The translations under genes and the position numbers were made by a program. Shown piece after piece: positions 26,701 to 38,700 of a DNA stretch of 64,000 bases. Within the stretch, counting starts at the first letter, position 1. The number at the start of each line of letters is the position of its first letter. Source of the DNA: Rhynochetos jubatus (Eukaryota > Chordata > Aves > Eurypygiformes > Rhynochetidae); contig CM050690.1 in the NCBI GenBank assembly GCA_027574665.1, positions 72,335,433-72,399,432 of the forward strand, written 5' to 3'. Under the pieces are notes generated by a model. It saw only the letters and a program-made list of their open reading frames with translations. It ran no database searches and had not been told where the DNA came from.

Positions 26701-29700
26701 GATGGAGTACTGGCTGCATCTAGCTGGGGTAGGACGTAGGGTGCTGTTTAGATATCCAAGTGAAGACCATGAACGTGCAGATGTAGTTGAATACCTTTGG
26801 TTGCCTAGCTTGGTACGGGCAAGTAATGTGGCTCTGGTGGCGCGCCATTCTTACAAAGCCAAAGAGCCTAGCTGAAAAACTAGTTCTACCAGTCTCAACA
26901 GGAAATGTAGTCAAATATACTGTTTTGCACCCTGTAGCAAGCTCACTGTGGCTTCCCACCTTGTACCAGAGTTTAAGAGCCAGTAAGACAGAGCAGATAG
27001 AAACAAGGAGCAAAATAACCTCAGTTATGAGGTCTTACCTTAGTTGCTGCATTTGCATCAAATTTGCCAAGCTGTTAATCAGTCCATGGAGGAGACAGTG
27101 CTCTACTGTCCAGCCTGATTTGTTCAGATAGTGAAGTTCAGAATAGTTTGGTTCACTTTTTCAGATAGTCAGCCAGACAAATTAGTGATCATTAGACAGA
27201 AACAGGTTTGGTTTTTTTTTAATTGCATCTTGCATTGTTCAAAGGCCTTGTAGAACTCCTCTACCAACTTCCAAATCCGTTTTGGGGAGCTACTGTCCAA
27301 ATGGCTTGACCACATGAAATCCATTTGAGGTGTCAGTGAAAGGGCAATACAGTCACTTTCTCCACTCTCGATTGTGAGGTTTCTGCATCCTGAGGTGCAC
27401 CTCTTGGCTGCTGTAAATCGGTAGCAGAACTCTACCTTTAGGATTTGACTTGTGTAGTGTTCCTGATTAAAATTATTCTGAATCCCAGTTTCAAAGTGTG
27501 TTTAAAGATCAACTTAAGAGCTTCAGGCAGTAGGTGTGAATCAAGAAATTAAATGTGAAGAGAAGTGAGGAGCCTTGAGGACTAACTGGCTACAAGGAAT
27601 ACCTGTAACTGTGCAATCTGATTTAGTTGTGGAGTTCTTGTTTAATTTCTTATGCCCAGATGACCCTCTGTGTGTAGCTCCCATGGAAAGGCATGACAGT
27701 AGATCTACTGTGCATTATTTCAAGGTTGTACTATAAGAAAAACACTACTGTATCTGTGTGGAGAAGCTGATGGCTAATATGTGTGAGTTAGTTACATGCC
27801 ACAGCAAGATGGCTTTTCTCTTCCAACGTGATTTGGCCATAGACATTTTGATCAGTATTTCACCTGTGAGCACAGTTGAGAAAGCAATGTTCTGATATAA
27901 TCTGCTATTTTATATTTCCCTGTGCCTGTATGAAGCTTAACTTAAAGCTTGCGGGTGACAACACACTGTACTGAGACATGTAACTTTGGTGCAGATGTAG
28001 AAGTTTGCTTCTAATGGTGGGTTTGTCGAATACACCAAAAATTCCAGAACGCACAGCATAAAGAAATTTCTTGTAATCAGTCATGTAAGTGAATACTTTG
28101 TGTGGGACAGTTTACCAATTTTTATCACCTCGTAAATGTCTTTCTGCAGATTTGGTGTTGGTCTTGCCATAACGGTGCTGCTCTTCTCAAAATGTCTGCA
28201 TTTCCCAAAGAACAGGATGACAGCACTTCACAGACGCAAAAAGCCTTCTTGGATGGGTCAGTAATAGCTATTCTGTCCACAACACTTTGCTTGGTATGAA
28301 CCTTGCTTCTCTTTTTCCGTATATGCTGTATCTCTAAGCTTGCACGCATCAGGAAATAAGTTCTAAATTTAAAAGTAGTTTTCTGTAGTGGAATGGGTTT
28401 AATCCCATGGCCTAACAGCATCAGTCAGTTGTGCAGGACTGTAACGTCACTGAAGGCTTCTTAGCGGAAGTACATATATGTGTGTATATATATATGTCAG
28501 ATGAATCTGTGTACAAACTGTGACTTGTTATTGGTAAAGCAGCACCAAATCCTGTAGGTCTTCAGCACAGTTAAAGTATCATTAGCTGATGGGCTCAGCT
28601 GAGTCTGCAAGTAAGTGAAGTCTCGACTCAATCTCTAATCAGGAATTTGCAGGCAGACGTTTAAATCTCTGAAAACTATTGTCTTCTCAGAACTAGATTT
28701 GTGTTCTGACATGACTTTAGATAAAGTGACCTAAAATGACTGAGACAGTCTAGCAGTTTGCTATTGCTGCTTTCGGATGTGGTGGTGACAGCACTTTGCT
28801 TCGGCTGAGTTAGGGGGCTGAATTAACTCAGCAGCCTGAAAAATGCCAAAGTTAACATAAGGGGAAGAGCACAGCTGCCTGGCTGAGAGTTACAACAATG
28901 ACTTGTTGCTCGTTCTTTCTGGCTTTTTTTAACCTGTTGAGTGTCCTGGAGAGAACGTCTCTCTTAGCAGCAAGCTATTTAGATTAGGCCAGTGTGTACC
29001 ATTTGTACAGCTTCACTGCTAACTCCCTTCTCCTTGCAGGTGTAGAACCTGTTGATTGCACAGAACTAACAGAGAATAGCTTGATAACGCTCTTAAAACC
29101 TCTTTTGTTTTTCAAATCATACTTGCGTGGGAAAGGCTTTTGACCCTTCCTGCAGATTTTCTAATGTTTCTGCCCTGAAAGGGGGAAGTTTACATGACGG
29201 ACAGCTCTGTGTAATGCTGTTTCATGGTGTGACAGTAAGTAGAACTAGCAGTAAGCTGGAACAAGGTATCGGCTGGTACTGTGACCTCTTGCCTGTGGCC
29301 GTCTGACCTTGGGCCGGTTGGTTTTCTTTGCTATGGAGTATTGGTGGTTAACCACTAATATTTAAAACTATATCTACAGTTTTTCCATAAGGGTGTGTTA
29401 CCTTGCCATTATAATAGTAGTCTGAACTTGAGCTCAAAGCAGATGTTTACAATTAACAGCTGCTTTTATTGAAAAAGTTGTTTAGAGCCAGATCATCTAG
29501 CACAAATTGTTTGTTTCAATTGGAAGGAGCAATTGACAAATGATTGCCTTCCTCAATTCTGTTACCTGATGCATCTTCTGGTAGGTCTGGTAGCCTGTGT
29601 TTCTGTTGTGAACTGCTGTAGTTCTCACTTAAAGCAGGCTTTTGTGCTACAACGTGCAGGAAACAGTACTCTGTCCTGTCTGGGCAAGTGCCCACAATGC

Positions 29701-32700
29701 TTCACGTCTGAAGCATGAGCTAGAGCAGCTTCCCCCAGATACTGACAATAAAAAGCCAGCATTACAAGAGGGGTATTGACCAAGCTGATTTTCACCTGAG
29801 CTCTGGAGCGTGAATGAGAGGGGATGTTCTGGGTCCAAACCCAAGCTTCATCCGGCCTGGTATTTTTTCCTCTCCTCCTAAGGAGAAAAAAAAAAGATTA
29901 GCAGATATGTAGGGAAGTACAAAGCAGGCATACTGTCGGGCTTGAGTCCAAATTCTTTTTTTTTACTCATGTGTTTCTTTAGCAGAAACAGAATCAAGGT
30001 ATGAGAATGTAATTTAGTTGGTAGAAGTCAAAAAAAATTGTGTCTGCCGAGAGGTTTGGGTGTTTCTATCATCCTCTCTTTCTGGATTCATCTCTAAATA
30101 TCCTCCTAGTAAAGTAATTGTGGTGTGTCTGGTGAAGACAACACTAAAAAACAGTAGCAAAAGTCAACTAATGCCTGTAATACTCGTAACAGCGCAGATA
30201 TGCACGGACAAAATTGTACTGGTGTAACAGTGAAGAGCAGCACAACTTGTCGTAAGCTTGTAGGCAAGCTTCCAGCTAGTATTTAAACATGCATGGAGAC
30301 CACTAGCTTTCCAGGGTGTGTATCTTCTTGTCTTACAGCTGTTTCCCAAACTGTGAATATTAACTTTGTGTTCACTGATAATAGCTGGTGCATTATTTGA
30401 CTTGTGAAACAGAAGGTTTTAATCTCTTGGTTTGATTTAGAATCTATAAGACAATTAGCAAACCTCCCTATGAACTCCTGAAGATGGATGACTTGTCAAG
30501 CAGCCTTCCGTCTCTGCAAGACATCCAGACTGCATACACAAGATTTAAACAGCTGTTTTTGATAGGTAAGTCAAACTTCAGTCTTTTTTGTCTCTAAAGC
30601 GACTGAGATGCAAAGCGTAACATTGCTGGTTTATGCCTCATGAATACAGTCCTTGTCTTGATTGGTGTCTTGCTTTTGACAGTGTTTAGAAGCAGACTTA
30701 TAAATATCTAACCGAGGACTGCTTGTGACTGGTGTGTGACTGGAGATTTGTAGTAATTCGACTTACTGTGACTGCTTAGCAAGAGGTGGTATCTGAAAAT
30801 GACGTTTTAAGAGCGTGACTGGGAGTTTAAATGTTAGTTGGATTGAAATGTATGGGAAAGATTTTTCAATCTTCTGTGGTGCATTGAAACTGAATGCTAC
30901 CTGTTAACCTTTTAAGCCTCTATGCTAAGTCAAGAGTTGAGACTAAATGCTAATTAATTTTTTGCCTTAGCTTTTGTTACAAGTTACTCACATCTCAAAA
31001 CGTAAGATGCAGGAGCTTGCTTAAAATTCTGTCGCTCTGGCTGTATGGCTAAATGTGACTATTGTAATAGCAAGTCCACTTGAAAGGAGCAAAAATGGGA
31101 GCCATGTGAAAGTGTAATCTAGGCTTCCAGACTCTTCAGGGACTCCTTAACTATTTTGCTGTCAAGAAGCAGTACTTTGACCTCACCTCTTTGCACAGTT
31201 GCAAGGTGGCGTGGAGCTTTTTTTAATGCCATGTGTGCCCTTGGGCCATTTTGGATAGTGGGTTTGCTACAAGATAATGAGGGTGAGTGTTGCAATAACC
31301 TCTCTCTGGTGGCACGCCGAACACTGGGACAGTTCACCTATGGCTGTTGATCTTGGACGTAACTGAACTGGCCATCGCTGAGGAACTGTGTATTTGCAGC
31401 GTAGCCTACAGACTGCCTATCTAAGTCCTGCTGGTTTTATACATGGAATTTAGCTGATAAGTTGACAGTAATTGCAAATTAGTGTGAATGGTTTCTGGTA
31501 AATATGACGTAAGGACTTCAGTGACACTCTGAAGAGAAGTTTAAGGTAGGAGGTATCTGGCAGGGTTTCACATTGAAGATTTGGTCTAGAATACACTCTC
31601 AAATCCACAGCGAATCTTTCATACTACCTAGGAGCTAAAAGTAACTACCTATATTTTCATGTAGTTTCTGGTAACTTACTTTCCTATAGAAAAAAGGCCA
31701 AATTCTTGAATTCAAGTAATTTAACATATCTCAGGAAATACTGCATTTTTCAATGGTGTAATTGTATCATTGTCTTCCTTTCCTTAAAAAGGGAATATGT
31801 TAAACCTGTGTGTTCCGGTATGTGTTTTTCATCTTAAAGCTTTTTAAAAAAGCTTTGTTAGTAGACTGTAGCTCACTGAATATAGCACTGTGCACTAGCA
31901 GTCTGCGAAAACCAATTCGTTAACTTCTTGCAGAAGTGTTAGATGTTGCAGGGATTGACTACCTTACTACTGTTTTTCAAAGTAAACATTGGAAGCAGAT
32001 GGAGAGACTCTGGGAGGTGAAAAGAAGTTTTAGAGAAACATGCAGAACTGAAGCTATTGGAGGATAGTAGGGAAGGAGGGAAGTGTGATGTACTTCAGCA
32101 TGTTTCTCAGTAGTAGAACTGTCCTAGGCCTTGGGCTTCAAGGTTTGTGCCTTAAACAGGAAGGGTAATCTATTTTGCTTTTGGTTCAACATATCAGCTA
32201 GCAAGAGCTTTTGAGTTTCTGAATACTGGCTTTGATAGCAATAAAAGCAATAGAGGTTTAGGCTGCGTATAACCAGCTACCAAAATCCTAGTGAAATTTG
32301 CAAAAGTTTAATGATTTTGTGATATTGCACTTGGCCTCCTGATTTATCTTAGCTATTCCTTTTTGATGTATTTTAATGTCTCTTCAGTTGCAGTGAAAAC
32401 TGTTTAAAACCTTTTTCAGATAGTCTTGGATCACATAAATTTATGTAACCCCCTTCTAAAACCCATTTGTGCTTCTGGGTCCTATAGTAATGACTTTCAA
32501 AATCCAGCCTCCGTATGTTAAGCTTTATATTGACCATCCTGTAGAGTCAAGGCAACTGGAACTTGGAAGAACCATCTCCTCTGATTAAACTTATTTTCTT
32601 TCCCTTTCCCATTCTGTCAACAGCTTTATTTACTTGCTTTGGTTGCTATGAACCAACAGCATACTTTCTGTAAAAGCCTATGGCGTTATAAAACTTTACT

Positions 32701-35700
32701 GGTGTTTGTGGGACTACTTCATTTCCTCATTTAGTTATAGGGTGTTGACTTGAACAGTGATTAGGATTTACTGACTCCTTAGTACTGATTGTTCGTAACT
32801 GAAGAGTAATACAATGAATAGCTGTAAATTAGCACTATGTATATGTGAACAAACTAATTTTTCATTTGTTTTTGGTGGGTTTTTTTTTCCCCAGATAATA
32901 GTACGGACTTCTGGTCAACTGATGTGAAATGGTTTTCATTACTGGAGAGCACAAACTGGCTAGAGATAATCAGGTTTGCTAAACCTGTAAATTTCTGGGT
33001 TTTAAGTTGTTGTTAAATGCATTTGTTAGTGGGTTTTCTATCTAGTTTCTTGAAGTATGATGACATTTTTCATCCCCACTAGGAAAGAAAATTAAGACAG
33101 GTTTATGGTCCCATTTATATATCTTATTTCTACAACTTGAGACAGTATTTTCACAATGCAGGCTTGTGTTAAGCCTCAGACTTTAAGGGATGTGAGAAGC
33201 AGCAGATCATTCCAATTACAACTCTTCCAGCATACCTATTAAATCTATAGATCCCGTAATTTCCCTCCTTCACATAGCCACTTTCTGTCCAAACTTGAAG
33301 AATCCTATTTGTTTCTTGCATGAAACCTATTCCGTGTCTCTGACTAGCCTTGCCGTTCTTCTCTGTACTCTCTACTTCTGTAATATCCTTTAGGACGGGA
33401 TGAACTGCAGTATTCAAGATGTTAGCCCACCAAAGATTTATAAAATGACAGTTGTTCTCAGTTTTGTCCCCTTCCTCTCCTGATTGTTCCTCAAGTTCTT
33501 TTTTCTTCTCTCAGCAGTCCACAGTGAGTAAGTGTTGGAACGGTGTTGGCTAACTTAAGGCTTGTTATAGTGGAATGTTGAGGGTTTGTATTTGTTTTTG
33601 GTGTTACTTTGTGCTGGCTCTATTGTCTGTCAGTTTATTCTGTGGTCAGCTTGTTGCTGTGAAGTGCTTCTGCAGTCTTCTGCAGTCAGCTTCAGTTCTT
33701 TCTAGGCTTAATAACAATCAACAAATACTGTTATTTATTCATTCCTTAATCCTGGTTTTACATGTATGTTGAATGAGAGGTTCTAGTGAAGATCGTGTGT
33801 TGAGAAATGCATTGACGTAACCAAGATTGCAAGCAGCTTAAAGCAAATGCCAGCCCAAGTTCCTATCCTTGTGTTGTTTTGTGACTGGTCCCTTCCATAC
33901 TTGGATCCAGTTGCTTCCTGGATCGGCCTGTTCTTGGCTCTTGCGGTTAGTAGGAATGCCTTCTCAGCTGTTCTAGATGCTACAACAAAGAATCTGACAA
34001 CTCCACACTTACGAAATAAACTGTCAGCTTCTACTAGTGACCTAAGCAGTTGCAAGATTCCTAATTTGTGTGCAAAGTTTTGCTGAAAATAACCAATTTC
34101 ATGAAGAGTTAAGTCTAGAAACCAACAGTGTTACATCTGATTTCCTGATCTTTAACTCTGCTCAGTCTTCCTTGTGCAATGATAATCTCAGAATAAATTT
34201 TGTCTGCATGTTTACAAGATCTGATTGCGGATCCTTCCCTCTGCCTCTTAAAACCATATTATGGGAGAAATGTAGTAGGCTAGAACATAAGTGTGGTGAT
34301 GTAGACTCTTTCCAGGATAGCGATCTGGTAATTGTAATAAACTGGGGGGGGTGGTGTGCGGTGGCTGCTTCTGATCCAGAACAAAGTACTGTATTACAAA
34401 TGTACAGAGATGGCAACTGAAAATGCATGACCAGTGGCCAAATAGAGATGCTTCTTGAAAGCTTACTCTTGAGGCTAAACGGTCCTTCACTTACACAAGT
34501 TGAGCATGGGTTTTGTTGTTTTAAAGGACTGCTCAAGTTTCAGTAGTATGACATTCTAAACCCTTTTAGGGGAAACTAATGAAAAACTTAGTTGTAAAAA
34601 TGCTATGAAAATGTTCACTCACCTTTTGCTGTATCACAACAGGAGAGTCTTGAAGAAAGCAACAGAAGTTGCTGAGTGTCTGGAAAGACAGCATACGAAT
34701 GTTCTCCTTATAGGTAAGAATTGAATGAGATTATCCTGGTTTTTTCAATTATTTTGAATTTCGTTAGTTGTAGCTTAAGCTGTAAGTTTATAGTTATAGC
34801 AGAGGGTGATAAAATTCTGACTACTCAAAGTTCCAGACACCTGAATCTCTCCCACTCCTGCAAATGCTTTCTGTAGTTCAAAAAACATGGTAAACATAGT
34901 TCCAGGCCAAGAGGTAAATGATGTGAATGAGAAAGCTGCTGATAAATTTGCACGAGAGTCATGCTACTTCTTGTTTATGCGTTCCAGTTCCCTAACTTAT
35001 TTTATTCAAGATCTTCCAGACCTTTTGGTGTACTTTAAGTGGGGAAGGGGTGGTGCGGGACCTACACAAAGAACATGGAGCATGACAACTTTCTAAAAGG
35101 ATATTTTTATGTTCTAGCTACACACTGAATGCTGTGGAGTCTCTTTCTTGAAAGAAATAAAGAATATACTTACTGTACGCATCTTGAGCAGTTTGTCTTC
35201 CTAGACTGAGTAAAGTTACCCCATGAAAACCAAACTCAGTGTTAACCATTGAGCTACTTCTGGATTAATAATTTAGCTGTTTTTTTTCCCCACCCTGCCG
35301 TTTGAGAAACCTAGCATGAAGGAAGAAATTATTCTAGAAGGCACCTGAAGGGTGAAGGTTGCATGTTGCATGAGGAGGCAGTTTCACACCTTGTGAAGTG
35401 TTACGTGCGCGGTGGGAAGGGTAAAGGCAGATAGCTGGCCTGGTAGCATGGGACAGGAGGGACAGTGTGTGCGTTGTGGGAGACTGAAGGGTGTAGACAT
35501 CAAAGTTGGAGTAGTAAAAGCTTGGGCTTTTTCTAGGTGTTATGATCAGGTCTTACCCTAGTATAAGTGTACAAGAAACTTTAGCTTTTTACACAGGGGA
35601 GTATTGGAAACACGGATTAACTTCCCTCTGGCATAACACTTGTAAGAAACTGTGTGCTTGTGATCCTGAAATGCAGTTTTGTTCATGTGAAGCTAGCGGT

Positions 35701-38700
35701 GCTTTGCTTTCTCACCCAAAGTTTTAGGAATGGCTTAGTACTGACAACTTGGTTTCTGTTCTCTTCTGTAGAAGAGAGTGCTACTGACCTGTGCTGTGTC
35801 ATCTCTAGTCTGGTCCAAGTGATGATGGATTCACACAGCAGGACAAAGTCAGGGTTTCAGAGCCTTATTCAGAAGGAGTGGGTAGTTGGAGGGCATAGCT
35901 TTTTGGATCGTTGTAACCACCTACATAAAAGTGACAAAGAGGAGGTATGAGATTTTTTTATTACTTTCCTTACTGGCTATTTAAACGTTTACTCAACATA
36001 AGGAGGGATTTAGATGTCAGTCCAGAAGCTCTGATTACTCTGAGGATCTTTAATTTTATGTTTTGTTGTATGGGTTGATGTTATGCACAGTGTCACTGTT
36101 TGCTGTTTAGAGTTCAGCCATGTTTTTATAACTAAAAAGAATAAACTTGAAATTTCCCATTCAGAGTCATTCAAAAAAGACATGAAAGACTATCTTGTGT
36201 CCTTTAGAACTGTGTTAAATGCTAATAGTCTTCACAGAAATAGCTCAAGTGAATTGCATATTCCTCTCACATGTAGAGTTTAACTTAGATACTGTCTTGC
36301 TAAACGTAGCCTCACGTCTCCATTTTTGTTTGCATTTTGGAAATAGATCAGGTTGCTATACAGAATGGAAATCACAAGTGTAGACTGACTCATTCTGATC
36401 TAGAATTGCTATAAAATAGTTCTGCGTTGCCAGCTTTAACAGGCTGCATAGCAGCAACATTCATGGCAAGTTAATATATGCAAATTCAGGTTAGAGAGTG
36501 TTCATCTCTTCTGTCAACAATTGGCCAAGGGTAGCTTGGACAGTACTCCCTCAGGGTTCAGCCAGATTTCTATGCAGCAGTTCTGTAGTTAACCAGATTG
36601 CTTTCCATAAGATTTGGAGAGACTAAATACTATAAAATAATTAGTGTGCATGGTGGAACATATTTTTTTTCTGAAACGGATGCAATATTTTCTTTACTTA
36701 GGCACCTGTCTTTCTGCTCCTACTAAATTGTGTTTGGCAGTTGGTTCAACAGTATCCTCCAGCATTTGAGTTCACAGAAACTTACTTAACTGTCTTGTCA
36801 GACAGCCTCTATGTGCCTATTTTTAGCACTTTCTTCTTCAACTCACAACATCAGAAAGACACTCATACGGTAAGGGTTTGTTACTATGTGGATGCAGTGT
36901 TTTGGAGAACAGGTTTAACCAACAAGCAAGGAATACTCAAATTATTCGCTAATGGCACGTTTTTCCATGCTTATTTGAAGGGTGATGCCTTGAAGTGGGA
37001 ACGAGTGTAGGTTTGGATGTAAGGAGTCAAGTTCAGGACTTAAAGGTTCATGATGGCAAAAGGAAAATAACTCAGGAATATATTCTTTCTGATGTGTGGC
37101 TGTGGGTTCATGTTTATTGCTTTCCAATGAAAATGGAGCTCCTTAACCTAAGAGGAATATCCTGCTGCCCTGCAGAATAAGTTATCCACAGAAATTATCA
37201 TGTAGTATATTTCGTTCTATTCCAAAATAAGCATTTCCTGAGGGTTCATTTACATTGGATTAATCTTTTTCTCTGGCCTAAGAAGCTGGAAGCAATGGGA
37301 GTATCCCCTGCAAGACTGCACAGAGGCAATAAAAAGTGAATATTACAGTCTCGCACATAAATGAAGTGTTGGTCATGAAATTTAAACTGGTAGTGCTGCA
37401 CAGCTGCGGTTAACTTCTGAAGAGGTTTATTCCACAATCCTAACGTGCCCTCTGCTTTTAAAGAAATCAAGTGTCTATCTCCTGCCCAATTTTGAAAACT
37501 GTATTTTCCCCTCAGATTAAATAATCTTATTTACAACTGTGAAAGACACTCTTGGTGCTAACTGCACTGTTGAAATACCAGTTGATGTTAGACAATAATA
37601 CATAGGTAGCCTTTGTGCCTGTACTCGCATCGAACCATCGTGTTCAGCTGTTGAATAAATCAAAATCACGGGTGGTGTTGCAGCTCCGTGGCCACTTCTG
37701 TGAAAAGACAGTTTCTTAATTTCACCTTGTCTGGGTCAGAATTCCTTTCTAGCAGTATTAATTGTGACCTGTTTGTTTTGGCAGAGCGGTGAAAGCCTCA
37801 AGACACAAAGCGGTCCTTTCAGATTTCTTACTGTGTGGGACTGGTCTGTGCAGTTTGACCCCAAGGCCCAGGCTTTCCTGAACAACCCTCTTTATGCAGA
37901 GAAGCCAAAACCGGATAAAAGTCAACGGAAAACTGCACGATTCAAAGTAAGAGATGTGCTGCTTAACTGACTTTTTTAAATAGGCGTGTTTTGCTCAACT
38001 CATACTTCAGATGTACTCACAGTGCAAGTATTGGTGCAAAGCTCAAGTAACAGAAGATGTCTGCACCTCAGAACCCAGGCGCAGTTACTGTGCGTAGCTG
38101 CAAACTTAGGGCTTTTCTTCATATTTTTGTGCAAGTGTAGTTCCATAACTCATGGAACTTCACATCCAGGTGAGTTGCACTGATGTGTTTGAAGTGAGTT
38201 TTTGTTGTTCCACAGAGAACCTAATTGAAATACTTAGCAGGTTTATAATTGCCTCCCTAATTTTGTCTGAGTGTAATTGGAGAGAGTGTGTGAACCTGAG
38301 GGGGAGGAGAACCAGCAACAACAAAAACCTGTCTAGGTTATGGAGGATTATGGGTGCACTACCTCATTACTGGAAAGTAGCACAAATTCAGTAAGCAAAG
38401 TTTGTTCGGAGTCGCCTCTTCAACCGCAAGGTCCTTGATGGTTAAATTCTGTTCTGTACAAAGCGTTCTTGAGGGGTACACTAAGTATGATCCGCAGCAT
38501 TAATCGGAGAACTCCTTCCGTGGGATGCAGTGCGGGTCTGCTGGATAGAAACTTCTAAATCCAATGCCCTTTGGTTTGTGTGGCTAGCTTAAACTAAACA
38601 GGGAGGTACGTACCACTGGAATGTATGCACAGAATTCTCCTTTTCCAAAGCAAAATGCCTTATTAGTGTTACTTCTTCCCTGCACTGTAACTATAGCAAT

